Part shown: piece after piece, positions 23,382-31,486 of the stretch
How the letters are laid out: each line of letters opens with the position of its first letter
How positions within the stretch are numbered: position 1 is the first letter of the stretch
Virus record (IMG/VR): IMGVR_UViG_3300040808_000801
Coordinates: 1-42,886 of that record
Length of the DNA: 42,886 nucleotides
Direction: 5' to 3' (one strand)
Source: a virus
Program-made: the position numbers and the translations under genes
Notes under the pieces: generated by a model
Databases searched by the model: none
The model's input: only the letters and a program-made list of their open reading frames with translations
What the model was told of the DNA's origin: nothing

Positions 23382-25069
23382 CAATCATCACCGTTTATCA
23401 TTCGCCATGCTGTTCCGTCTAGCATTTCTTGATGTGTAAATTGGCAATATGACAAATGTGCCATAAAGGCTGTCATAGTATCTTTGTCATGTACAGGAAG
23501 TTTTTCTATTTGTGATAAGTCATTACCAGCTAAACTTGATGCAGCATTAGGACCCAATGTAATAGCCGGTTTGCCATTTACTAATGCTTCTACTGCGGCA
23601 ATACTGTTGTAGGTTATTAAACAGTGTACATCATCTGCTAATGCATCTTCAATAGTATCTGTTGATATACGTTCTGATCTAATAGGCTTCATTCTTATTT
23701 CAATTGGTCTGTCTGTATATTTTTTTAGTTCAGCTAGTACATTCTTTGTCCACTCTTCTGCTATAGGTTGTCCAAATATTTTCATTACTTTATCACTAGG
23801 AGGACAAATAAGAATTTTGCTTCCCGGCTTAAACTTTCTATACTTCCATGCATGTCTACGTAATCTATCTGTAGGACGATCAATTATTTCAAGTTGCTGT
23901 AAATTATTTTTAGTTATTCTGTGCCAAATTTTTGCTTTACTTCTTTCATTGCCAAAGTATCCAGTATCTATTGCGTAAAAGTCTCTTCCAGTATCCCAAC
24001 AATGATTGATTGCTCTTTGACTGTTGCCGCCGAGACCTCTAATAACTAACGGAATTGAAGTGTCTAATTCTTGATCAAAATCGCCAAGCCGGCCATGGGT
24101 ACCGCTACAAAATGCTTCTAATAAACGGTCGTATGATAAATGCTTTTTGTCTATATCAAACGAGTCACCAGGATGTATAGCTACAACTTTATATCCACTT
24201 TTCTTTTTATTTCTAATCATATCGTCTATCTCTCTAATTACGTTGTCTGCCTTTACATTATAAAATTGACCCGTAGGATCTATTAAAGTTTTTAATAAAT
24301 CATTAACTAATTTTTTTTTTGAATCGCTAAGTGTTAGCTGTGTTGGATATGTTACTGTATCTTTGTATTTGTCTATAAGTTGCATATGATATTTGCGTTC
24401 AACTTTATAATATTCATTTGCATATTCGCAGTCTTGATATTGTTCAAACCAAGGGCCGCCTTCGGTATAATGTAGCATTTTAGGTTTGCCGTCTTTTGGC
24501 TCTTTATACCAACCAACTAACCAATTCCATTCGTGCGATATTTCTCCAATTTGAGTATCATATAACCAGCTAAATCTATGTAGATAGGCTCCTGTAGTAT
24601 CTGGATTATTAATTAATCCTAAGTTTAATTTAGTATTAGCTACATGTGAACAGTTAAACAATACACACGAACTCCAATTTTTACGTGGATATACAGTCTG
24701 CTTCTGTCCGTCCATTTTTATACCTTCCTTAGGAGTATAATCATGGTGCGCACACATTACTGCATACTGATCGTCTGCTTGATCGAATAGTTCTTTAATA
24801 TCAGTAAGGGCTACAAAATCGCAATCGATGAATAATGCCCAGCCGGTGTACTCAGTTAAGTGGGGAACTAAGAAACGTGTGAATGTAAATTCAGTACTTG
24901 CTAACGGGTCTACTGGACGTTTGTATAGTTTTTCTTTTCTTAACACTCGTTGGTTAAGTGGAATAATTTCTACAGGTACACTAGCAGTATCGAGAATACT
25001 TTGCTTGCATACTTGAAATGCAATATCTTCTCTAGTGTCGTATCCTACAAAAATTTTTAGTGGTTGCAT
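23381..25069 (-). CDS. Two-domain protein: GT-A glycosyltransferase fused to surface-glycan domain (paralog D)
   Basis: A 562-residue protein. Residues 1-240 are a GT-A glycosyltransferase: FVGYDTREDIAFQVCKQSI at the start, FTRFLVPHLTEYTGWALFIDCDFVAL with the DxD-type DCD, and HEWNWLVGWY. Residues about 290-562 repeat the surface-glycan domain: SKILICPPSDKVMKIFG, ELKKYTDRPIEIRMKP, CLITYNSIAAVEALVNGKP and HQEMLDGTAWRMINGD. The fusion implies that the two activities act on one product. The start ATG 25069 overlaps the upstream stop (TAATG). It is the second gene of the late operon. Confidence 0.8.
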   Translation of the reverse strand: MQPLKIFVGYDTREDIAFQVCKQSILDTASVPVEIIPLNQRVLRKEKLYKRPVDPLASTEFTFTRFLVPHLTEYTGWALFIDCDFVALTDIKELFDQADDQYAVMCAHHDYTPKEGIKMDGQKQTVYPRKNWSSCVLFNCSHVANTKLNLGLINNPDTTGAYLHRFSWLYDTQIGEISHEWNWLVGWYKEPKDGKPKMLHYTEGGPWFEQYQDCEYANEYYKVERKYHMQLIDKYKDTVTYPTQLTLSDSKKKLVNDLLKTLIDPTGQFYNVKADNVIREIDDMIRNKKKSGYKVVAIHPGDSFDIDKKHLSYDRLLEAFCSGTHGRLGDFDQELDTSIPLVIRGLGGNSQRAINHCWDTGRDFYAIDTGYFGNERSKAKIWHRITKNNLQQLEIIDRPTDRLRRHAWKYRKFKPGSKILICPPSDKVMKIFGQPIAEEWTKNVLAELKKYTDRPIEIRMKPIRSERISTDTIEDALADDVHCLITYNSIAAVEALVNGKPAITLGPNAASSLAGNDLSQIEKLPVHDKDTMTAFMAHLSYCQFTHQEMLDGTAWRMINGDD

Positions 25070-25845
25070 TAGTCTCTTCTTTCAATATCTTCTTCAATGC
25101 ACTCGGCGCCCCATTGGATTTCTAAAATATGTGCATTTGTATCTCCAGGATTAGAAGCCTTATGCCAAACTTCCTTGTCAATCTCGTAAGGCATTCTGTG
25201 CGGTTCTAATAATACTGTGCTAGGTGTAGACTTCCATTCGGTTTTCATATCTACAACACCTTCTAATATTATCCATTGTTCAGAACGTTTAAAATGTTTT
25301 TGATCACTTAAACTTTTGCCAGGATATATTACAAGCTCTTTTACCTTGTATCCTTGCTCAGGTTTGTGATCTAACACACGCCAATAACCCCAGTTACGTT
25401 CTGTTTTTTGTGTTTTCCACTCGTCTAATATCCAACTACTGCTATTAGCTTTATTTTCACCACCGACGCCAAATGCAAAATCTACATAAGGCATACTACC
25501 GTAAATTTTGTATTCAGGCGTCGTGAAATTTGTCCTGTCTCCGCCGTTGGCAAATATTACTTTACTACCTGATCCGTGTGTGCTTAATGTTTGAAAAATT
25601 GCTTGACATGCACTATCATCGCTGTCGTCAAAACCGATAACTTCGTCTACTACTGTTAACTCTTTTACAATTGCTGCACGTTCTTCAAAAGACATAAATG
25701 GTCTACCTTTTTTACGTGTTAGCCAATCGTCCGAATTCAATGCTACTACTAGCTTTGAACCTAGTTTTTTTGCTTCTTTAAAATAGGCTATGTGCCCTGA
25801 GTGTAAGGGATCAAAGCCGCCACTAACTAATACAACATTGCTCAT
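25069..25845 (-). CDS. Cytidylyltransferase-cupin fusion
   Basis: A 258-residue protein. Residues 1-140 are a nucleotidyltransferase of the glycerol-3-phosphate cytidylyltransferase/RfaE type: VLVSGGFDPLHSGHIAYF with the HxGH motif, VVALNSDDWLTRKKGRPFM and FEERAAIV. Residues about 150-258 are a cupin of the mannose-1-phosphate guanylyltransferase/isomerase kind: WGYWRVLDH, YKVKELVIYPGKSLSDQKH, SEQWIILEGVVD and HILEIQWG. The product is probably a CDP- or other nucleotide-activated precursor for the following glycosyltransferases. It starts the five-gene operon behind a TATAAATA late element 5 nt before the ATG. Confidence 0.85.
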   Translation of the reverse strand: MSNVVLVSGGFDPLHSGHIAYFKEAKKLGSKLVVALNSDDWLTRKKGRPFMSFEERAAIVKELTVVDEVIGFDDSDDSACQAIFQTLSTHGSGSKVIFANGGDRTNFTTPEYKIYGSMPYVDFAFGVGGENKANSSSWILDEWKTQKTERNWGYWRVLDHKPEQGYKVKELVIYPGKSLSDQKHFKRSEQWIILEGVVDMKTEWKSTPSTVLLEPHRMPYEIDKEVWHKASNPGDTNAHILEIQWGAECIEEDIERRD

Positions 25846-25850
25846 GTAGA

Positions 25851-25858
25851 TATTTATA
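25851..25858 (-). promoter_or_regulatory. T4-type late promoter element, exact TATAAATA
   Basis: TATAAATA on the minus strand, then TCTAC and ATG 25845, with no Shine-Dalgarno sequence. It places the five glycan genes 25845-20726 under late control. Confidence 0.75.
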
Positions 25859-25866
25859 TGCGCAGT

Positions 25867-26775
25867 TTATGTGTGTTTTGATAAATGAAACCAAGGATCA
25901 CCTCTGGCTATTTCATCTTCGCGCCATTGACAATATCCTAAATTATAAAGCCATTGATTGCGATCGAACATTATAGGATTTTCTAAATCTTTTAACTCCT
26001 TGTTGCTACAGTCCCATGCCATTGAACTAGCACACATACTAAACGTTGGTATCCCTTCACATACACTTTCTGTCAATGCATTTGAGTTAAATCCTACTAC
26101 TGCCCAAGCATTACTAAAGTCAGCATACAACCCATCTCCGCCTTCTAACAATGCTGCACCGTGTGTATTTTTACTAATTTCTACATCAAAATCTTTTAGA
26201 GTTTCTAGTTGTCTATCTTGCCGTAGTGGATGCATACGTACACGTATTGGCCTATCTGTATACTTTTTAATTTCTTGTATAGTATATTTTATAAACTGTT
26301 GATACGATCCGTGTTTGTCTATAAGTTTTTTTAAACTACTGTCGCCTGGACGTTGTAATACTAGTAATACATAATCGCCATTTGTACGCCAATCTTTTAT
26401 TTCTATTGCTTGTTCTTTTTGTATTCGTAGCCAGCGGTCTGAAGGACTATTAGCATTACAATAGTTGCCATCGTCTTGATAATAACTTGTCCAACTGTAC
26501 CTATGATAGGACATAGGATTTGGAGGTTGTATCATGTTGCGCCTAAACACAGCACTTTCAACAACTAAAAATGGCTTGTTACTGTCTAATATAAATTGAT
26601 AATATTGATTAAGTTTTTTACGCTTTTGTCCTAAAATATTATTTTGTATATAAACATCTGCAGATTGTATAGTGTCTTGATCTGCCCAAGGAACTATTTT
26701 AAAATTAGGAAGATTTGGTATAGGATGATTCCTATACATTTCTTCAATGCCAATTACTAAACTATCTTTGTTCAT
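25867..26775 (-). CDS. Surface-glycan biosynthesis protein, paralog A
   Basis: A 302-residue protein from ATG 26775, 14 nt inside the preceding methyltransferase gene; a TTG frame further upstream is rejected because 302 residues fits the paralogs. The blocks are DYVLLVLQRPGDSSLKK, EIKKYTDRPIRVRMHP, AWAVVGFNSNALTESVCEGIP and a closing WREDEIARGDPWFHL. It shares the domain with 20726-21604, 22452-23381 and the C-terminus of 23381-25069. It belongs to the uvsY-side operon rather than the late glycan operon. Confidence 0.7.
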   Translation of the reverse strand: MNKDSLVIGIEEMYRNHPIPNLPNFKIVPWADQDTIQSADVYIQNNILGQKRKKLNQYYQFILDSNKPFLVVESAVFRRNMIQPPNPMSYHRYSWTSYYQDDGNYCNANSPSDRWLRIQKEQAIEIKDWRTNGDYVLLVLQRPGDSSLKKLIDKHGSYQQFIKYTIQEIKKYTDRPIRVRMHPLRQDRQLETLKDFDVEISKNTHGAALLEGGDGLYADFSNAWAVVGFNSNALTESVCEGIPTFSMCASSMAWDCSNKELKDLENPIMFDRNQWLYNLGYCQWREDEIARGDPWFHLSKHT

Positions 26776-27322
26776 TTTGAAAAAGTAATCCTCTGCGAGA
26801 AAGGAATCTATGTTTCTTTTTAGTGCCCATAGTTGAATGATTACGCATTTCAATAGTTAAATCTTTACAATATTCAAATCCATAATTAGACAATTTATCT
26901 ATCCAGTATTCTTCTGTATTACAATTAACATGATGATGTCCTGTTGCGCCGACCGGAGCATACGACATTATTAGAAATTTACATTGTTGCATTGCCTGTG
27001 CATAATTAGGAATATATTCTTTGTGTACATGCTCTACAAATTCTACACTCCATCCTAAGTCGTATGTTTTTACAACAGGAATTGGACCTGTTGTAAAATC
27101 ATGTATAGTAAACTTACTATTATCGTAACGAGATAATGTATAGTCACCGTCAATACCGTGTGCATCTAAATTTAAACTATCAGCAAGTTCAACCATGCCT
27201 CCTGGCCCACACCCTACGTCTAACATTGATGTTACGTTTAGTCTATCTATTGCCCACCGAAGTGTTCCTTCGTCTATATGAGTTGTTCCTTGATGTCCGC
27301 CTAGATGATCTTCAAGTTCCAT
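26762..27322 (-). CDS. Class I SAM-dependent methyltransferase
   Basis: A 186-residue protein with the Rossmann motif I MLDVGCGPGGMVELAD (residues about 34-49), the acidic end of strand 2 (GIDGDYTLS) and motif DLGWSVEFVEHVHKEY (post-I/IV). It ends MGTKKKHRFLSRRG. This is a small soluble methyltransferase, probably acting on a sugar or small molecule given its neighbours (FkbM methyltransferase and glycosyltransferases). Shine-Dalgarno GGAAAAG precedes ATG 27322. Confidence 0.85.
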   Translation of the reverse strand: MELEDHLGGHQGTTHIDEGTLRWAIDRLNVTSMLDVGCGPGGMVELADSLNLDAHGIDGDYTLSRYDNSKFTIHDFTTGPIPVVKTYDLGWSVEFVEHVHKEYIPNYAQAMQQCKFLIMSYAPVGATGHHHVNCNTEEYWIDKLSNYGFEYCKDLTIEMRNHSTMGTKKKHRFLSRRGLLFQNEQR

Positions 27323-27346
27323 GTATTTCTTTTCCGCTTTTTACTT

Positions 27347-27973
27347 TTACCTTTTCCATGCAAATATATAATCTTTTCTAACACTTGACATTTCAATTGC
27401 GCCTAATGACTTTAGGTATTCACCGGCGCAGTATTCAGTATCCGGATGTTGCTCAACTACAATTACAGGTTTATATTCTATAATAGTTTTTTCAGCACCC
27501 TGTAGTACTTGCATGTCGTGTCGTTCACAATCAACTTTTAGTAATCCAAATTTAGATAGGTTTAAGTCGTCTAATTTTTTAATTTTTATTGGACCTGTGC
27601 CTATGTTAGAAACATGACTTGCTCCGGTATTTACTTGATTAAATTGCATTTCTATATTACTGTTGACGTTACCTAATGCGTGTTCGTGTATTGTAACAGG
27701 TAAGCCCTTTACGTTAAGTTTTAAGCATTCAAGCACTTGATTCATAGGCTCAAATGCAATTACACTATTAAATTTTTCTGTTAGAGGCTTTGCCCATAAA
27801 CCTACGTTTGCTCCAACATCAATTGCTAAATTAAAATCTACAACGTACTTGTATGCTTCATCTCTAACATCATTTTGGTATTGTGGCAATCCACCGTTGT
27901 TCACTTGCTTTTGAATTAATCTACTAAAATGGATATCACTGTCCGGCATCCAATAATTAAATACTTCTTTCAT
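27347..27973 (-). CDS. FkbM-family methyltransferase
   Basis: A 208-residue protein with AIDVGANVGLWAKPL (motif I), VIAFEPMNQVLECLKLN, ALGNVNSNIEM, LLKVDCERHDMQVLQGA and VIVVEQHPDTEY: the full FkbM signature (VDVGAN.G, aFEP, lKiDvEG.E..vL.Ga). FkbM proteins O-methylate sugars or glycolipids and sit in polysaccharide clusters. It overlaps the upstream glycosyltransferase by ATGA. Capping methylation of the glycan made by the neighbours is the likely role. Confidence 0.88.
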   Translation of the reverse strand: MKEVFNYWMPDSDIHFSRLIQKQVNNGGLPQYQNDVRDEAYKYVVDFNLAIDVGANVGLWAKPLTEKFNSVIAFEPMNQVLECLKLNVKGLPVTIHEHALGNVNSNIEMQFNQVNTGASHVSNIGTGPIKIKKLDDLNLSKFGLLKVDCERHDMQVLQGAEKTIIEYKPVIVVEQHPDTEYCAGEYLKSLGAIEMSSVRKDYIFAWKR

Positions 27974-28602
27974 TTTATGAATCCCTTAAATGGCACCAAA
28001 TACTTTTCTGTAACTTTTTGTTCACCTTTGAGAGTTAAGAATACAGTGTCAGGTTTGGGCTTTGCTATCCTTATCCATTTATTATCAATTGGCGTATAGT
28101 TGTACTTATCTGCTAGAGCACATAGTATGTCTTGATCTCGACCCCATAGCCAATCATCAACAGGTTCTTTTAGTAACTCACTAGCATATACATTCCTAAA
28201 ATTGTCGCTCTTAAACGCAACTAGTCCAGCTAACCATCTGTCTGCCTTGTGGTGTTTTAATACGTGTTGATGTGAAAATATAGATGTAAATTCATCTATA
28301 CTAAACGGTCTTGCACATATAGTGTCTGCATCAAGTGTAATAAATTGTTCTTCTACTGGTATTTTTGATGCACACAAAAATCTTACAGCTTGTAAATATG
28401 CAATCCTTGATTCGTCGTTTTTAAAAGTTTTAGTTTCAAATGTATATTTTACATAAGGAAGTTGTATTAGTTTATCGTGGTTTACTACATGACAGCGGAG
28501 TTTTAACTTAGGACAGTGATAGTGGATACTCTTAAGTAAATTTTCTGCCCAGTCGTTATAATATTTTTGATCACATGCAATTAATATACTATATTGAGGC
28601 AT
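27970..28602 (-). CDS. GT-A-fold glycosyltransferase
   Basis: A 210-residue protein starting MPQYSILIACDQKYYNDWAENL. EEQFITLDADTICARPF carries the DxD (D-A-D). WGRDQDILCALADKYNYTP fits the late catalytic segment. It is closer in outline to GT8-like enzymes than to GT2. The start ATG 28602 lies 14 nt inside uvsY; a TTG at 28617 is less likely. It couples onward to the FkbM gene. No signal or membrane segment is present, so it should act in the host cytoplasm. Confidence 0.8.
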   Translation of the reverse strand: MPQYSILIACDQKYYNDWAENLLKSIHYHCPKLKLRCHVVNHDKLIQLPYVKYTFETKTFKNDESRIAYLQAVRFLCASKIPVEEQFITLDADTICARPFSIDEFTSIFSHQHVLKHHKADRWLAGLVAFKSDNFRNVYASELLKEPVDDWLWGRDQDILCALADKYNYTPIDNKWIRIAKPKPDTVFLTLKGEQKVTEKYLVPFKGFIK

Positions 28603-29044
28603 CTTCCATGCCCGCAACTCTTAGCTTAACTACATTAGTAATTTGCCATTGTTTTTGATCAAGTGCTTTAAGAACACCTAACCATTTGTTACGCATGAGT
28701 GCAAACTCGTTGATAATCTTTTCATAGTCAACAACGTCTGCCTCACCGTCAACGTATTTTTCAACGTCACGGCTTGACAGAGCTCGTTGATAGTTTTCAA
28801 GATATTTCTTAAAGTACGAGCTACGCAATCTACGTAGCTCGATATTTAAGTAGTTTAAAATTGCTTCAATTTCTTGTAACTGATTAAACCGGTGTTCAAC
28901 AAGGCCTGGCATAGCTGCCGCAGACTTTTCAACATTACCTACAAGTTTGCATTCTGCACGAGCTTGAATTAATTCTTGCTCAAAGTGTGCTATTGCATCA
29001 GGTATTCTACTTATATCACGGCTTACTTCGCTATACCAACCCAT
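28589..29044 (-). CDS. uvsY: Recombination mediator UvsY
   Basis: A 151-residue protein (T4 UvsY is 137). It is helical throughout, with an N-terminal amphipathic stretch, LNIELRRLRSSYFKKYLENYQR in the centre, then ALSSRDVEKYVDGEADVVDY, which matches the family's KxLS..D...Y..GD region, and WLGVLKALDQKQWQITNVVK at the end (compare QYWGILLDFCSGALDAIKSR in T4). UvsY loads UvsX on gp32-coated single strands. Its position two genes after uvsX and three after gp32 supports the call. Its own downstream neighbours are glycan genes, an unusual pairing. Confidence 0.85.
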   Translation of the reverse strand: MGWYSEVSRDISRIPDAIAHFEQELIQARAECKLVGNVEKSAAAMPGLVEHRFNQLQEIEAILNYLNIELRRLRSSYFKKYLENYQRALSSRDVEKYVDGEADVVDYEKIINEFALMRNKWLGVLKALDQKQWQITNVVKLRVAGMEDASI

Positions 29045-29047
29045 TGT

Positions 29048-29269
29048 TTAATCCCATTCATCTTCTTCTTCATCGTTATCTAAATCTAGATAATAGTGAA
29101 TAGCATCGTCTAATGCTGCATCACATCCCATAGATTCTTTTAGAGTTTGATCAGAAACTCCGTAGTCAGCCATAAGATCGACAAATTTTTCAGCTATAAT
29201 TTCTATTTGTTTTTTGTCTAAATATTCCTTAAACAAAGTCCAAATATCGGCAATGTTCTCTTCATTCAT
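29048..29269 (-). CDS. Small acidic phage protein between uvsX and uvsY
   Basis: A 73-residue protein from ATG 29269 (MNEENIADIWTLFKEY); a longer frame starting inside uvsX is rejected because GGGGAAG sits just upstream of 29269. It is helical with a very acidic tail (LDLDNDEEEDEWD). It overlaps the uvsX stop by 8 nt and ends 3 nt before uvsY. The position suggests a recombination accessory protein; the function is unknown. The acidic tail could mimic DNA or contact basic partners such as UvsY or gp32. Confidence 0.7.
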   Translation of the reverse strand: MNEENIADIWTLFKEYLDKKQIEIIAEKFVDLMADYGVSDQTLKESMGCDAALDDAIHYYLDLDNDEEEDEWD

Positions 29270-30353
29270 TAATCGCTTCCCCAATAAGATTATCATCAGT
29301 TGCTTCTTCGTCAACTTCAGCGGTATTTACCACTTGTGACTTTTTTACTAAGTAGTCTGACATAACTTTATCGAGGTTTGCACCAATCCACTTTTTACGA
29401 TAGTCAAGAATCTCTTCACCATCAAGTGTAGTGTACGCAAGTCTGTTTCCTTGCTTTTTAATAATGTCTTTTGCTTCAAACAATTCAAGCAATCCACTAT
29501 AAGGATTCATTCCTGTTTCATAAGGAATTTTAACCTGTACACCTTCAAAGGGTTTAGCGTAACGAGTCTTCATAACTTTACAGCCAGCACGGATACCCAT
29601 AACTTGGCTAATCTTGTTACCATCTTCGTCTTCTTTTAGTTTAAGTTTCTTCATAGCAACAACGATACTTGATGCATAAATGAAACCTTGTCCACCACTG
29701 ATCTTGTCATCCGGATCAAACATATCTTGTGATGCGTATGTATGATTAGTACATACAAGTCCTACATTATGTGAGCCAATCATGTTAACTGTGTTACGAA
29801 CAAGTGAAGTCAATGCCTTAGGCTTACGACCCATATCACCTTTCATATCACCCTTGTTAAACTGATCAACATCTGTAGGTGTTAACAACATGCCTAAACT
29901 ATCAATAACAAACAATACCTTAGGACGGTCTTCTTCGTTCATTGCTTTGTAGTCTGTCATAAACGTACTAATAGTCTTAGCAACGTCATCAATCATACTC
30001 ATGTTAAGTTTAAGTAGTTTGTCTTCTGCTGTGTCTACATCTAATGCATGTAGCCACGATTCGTCAAGTGCGTTCTCTGAGTCAATAAGAACTACAAAGA
30101 TACCTTGTTGTTGTGCTTCTTTCACAATGTTGCCTGCACAAATGTATGATTTACCAGCGCCTGACTCGCCTGCAAATACTGTTACCTTACCCATAGGAAC
30201 ACCTTTGTTAAAGTCTCCTGAAATAAGATAGTTAAGGGCATAGTTACCAGTACTAATCCAGTCAGTAGGATCATTAAATCCTGCACTCATACCAGATATA
30301 GACTTAGTTAATGCCGTCCGAAACTTAGTCGGATCAAATGCCTTATTAGCCAT
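29262..30353 (-). CDS. uvsX: RecA-like recombinase UvsX
   Basis: A 363-residue protein (T4 UvsX is 391). Walker A is GESGAGKS at 62-69 (VTVFAGESGAGKSYICAG). VVLIDSENALDESW supplies the catalytic Glu region, VLFVIDSLGML is Walker B, and VCTNHTYAS and KISGGQGFIYASS form the DNA-binding loop part. It drives strand invasion and recombination-dependent replication with UvsY and gp32. Shine-Dalgarno TAGGAG precedes ATG 30353. The gp32 gene immediately upstream ends in a GNRA-type hairpin, so UvsX may be expressed by partial read-through. Confidence 0.93.
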   Translation of the reverse strand: MANKAFDPTKFRTALTKSISGMSAGFNDPTDWISTGNYALNYLISGDFNKGVPMGKVTVFAGESGAGKSYICAGNIVKEAQQQGIFVVLIDSENALDESWLHALDVDTAEDKLLKLNMSMIDDVAKTISTFMTDYKAMNEEDRPKVLFVIDSLGMLLTPTDVDQFNKGDMKGDMGRKPKALTSLVRNTVNMIGSHNVGLVCTNHTYASQDMFDPDDKISGGQGFIYASSIVVAMKKLKLKEDEDGNKISQVMGIRAGCKVMKTRYAKPFEGVQVKIPYETGMNPYSGLLELFEAKDIIKKQGNRLAYTTLDGEEILDYRKKWIGANLDKVMSDYLVKKSQVVNTAEVDEEATDDNLIGEAINE

Positions 30354-30377
30354 ATATAGTCTCCTAAATTAAAAGCA

Positions 30378-30399
30378 AATGGGGGATTGCTCCCCCATT
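30378..30399 (-). terminator. Hairpin after gp32 (attenuator-like)
   Basis: On the minus strand a 9-bp stem (AATGGGGGA/TCCCCCATT) closes a GCAA loop of GNRA type. It is followed by TGCTTTTAATTT, a weak T tract. It lies between gp32 and uvsX. Confidence 0.6.
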
Positions 30400-30403
30400 G
30401 TTA

Positions 30404-31405
30404 TTACTGTCCTTGACGTGATCTAATCATCGCTAAGATGTCTTGAGCATTGCCGCCTTCTGCCGGTGCCGCTTCAGCTGTTGGTGCTGGAGCAGGTGCT
30501 GCTTCTGCTACTGGAGCAGGTGCTGCCGCTGGAGCAGGTGTTGGTGTCGGTGCGCTTGCACTTGTAGCAGTTGCTTGTGGGCTAGGTGTCGTGTTTGGAT
30601 CACCTGTACGTGCTTGCATGCCTGCTGGACGGAAGTAATTACTCCACCGATCTGCATCATATGCTTCACCGTCAACTGACGCTTCAAACATTTCTTGCAT
30701 TACTTTTTGTGCAGTCTCGTCTGGCTTCTTTGGAAGGAAGTCTGATAAGTTAAACAAACCGTGCGTATTAATAGCTGACATTTCTTCATCACTTAATGGA
30801 CGCTCTCTACGTGCCCAGTTTGATGTGCCATAGTCTGCATATCCGCCTTTAGATGTTTTATTAAGACGGAAGTCTACACCAGCAGTATAATCTGTTGGCA
30901 TTTCTTCCATATCAGGATCCATTAATGCTGCTTTGATGATTTGATAAATTTGTGGACCAATAATAAAGCGCCTAACTGGATTGTCCGGTGCTTGATCATC
31001 AGCAAGTGGATTATCTGTAACAAAGCCTTGGAATACGTATGAACGCTTCTTCCAATACTTACGACCCATGTCTTCTAAACTTGGATCTTTAAACCAACCA
31101 CGTACTTCATTAAGAATGTTACATGTCTCACCATACATTTCCATACATGGAATTTGTACTTGTACTGGACGTGAATCAGTTTCACCTTTGATGCCTTGAA
31201 ATGGCAACTTGATCATTAAACGCTCTTTCCAAAAGAAAGTATTGTCTGCGTCTCCATCAGGAAGGAAACGTAGAGTACAACTCTCGCCTTCTTTAATATT
31301 CCAAAATGGGTAAATTGGGTTTGGACCGGTTGGGCCATTTGAACCACCTGAAGCTCGGTTCTCTTGTTCTTTGAGCTTTGCTCGGATTTCTGCTAATGAT
31401 GCCAT
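30404..31405 (-). CDS. 32: Single-stranded DNA-binding protein gp32
   Basis: A 333-residue protein (T4 gp32 is 301). The N-terminal basic B-domain is MASLAEIRAKLKEQENRAS. The core has NPIYPFWNIKEGESCTLRFLPD, VQIPCMEMYGETCNILNE (a reduced Cys set compared with the T4 zinc site) and SYVFQGFVTDNP. The C-terminal region from about residue 265 is Ala/Pro/Thr-rich (TPTPAPAAAPAPVAEAAP) before AQDILAMIRSRQGQ. It coats single-stranded DNA in replication and recombination. AGGAGG lies before ATG 31405, after a roughly 80-nt structured leader. The low-complexity linker is unlike the T4 protein, whose acidic tail recruits partners. Confidence 0.88.
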   Translation of the reverse strand: MASLAEIRAKLKEQENRASGGSNGPTGPNPIYPFWNIKEGESCTLRFLPDGDADNTFFWKERLMIKLPFQGIKGETDSRPVQVQIPCMEMYGETCNILNEVRGWFKDPSLEDMGRKYWKKRSYVFQGFVTDNPLADDQAPDNPVRRFIIGPQIYQIIKAALMDPDMEEMPTDYTAGVDFRLNKTSKGGYADYGTSNWARRERPLSDEEMSAINTHGLFNLSDFLPKKPDETAQKVMQEMFEASVDGEAYDADRWSNYFRPAGMQARTGDPNTTPSPQATATSASAPTPTPAPAAAPAPVAEAAPAPAPTAEAAPAEGGNAQDILAMIRSRQGQ

Positions 31406-31480
31406 AGTTTGTGCCTCCTATAAATGCCTATGTGCTTTGTAGCTACATTGCTACTTTGTGCCTATTAATTTTGTAGCACA
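31406..31480 (-). promoter_or_regulatory. Structured 5' leader of gp32, possible autoregulatory site
   Basis: The leader between promoter and ATG contains TGTGCT...AGCACA enclosing GTAGC-AATGTA-GCTAC, plus two copies of GGCACAAA, the second joined to the AGGAGG Shine-Dalgarno sequence. T4 gp32 represses its own translation through a leader pseudoknot; whether this leader folds likewise is inference. Confidence 0.4.
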
Positions 31481-31486
31481 GTTATT

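Noticed and set aside
30443-30679. Plus-strand frames opposite the Ala/Pro-rich end of gp32
   Set aside because: Cys/Trp-rich and Gly/Ala-rich translations mirror the repeat GCT/GCA codons of gp32; no start signals.
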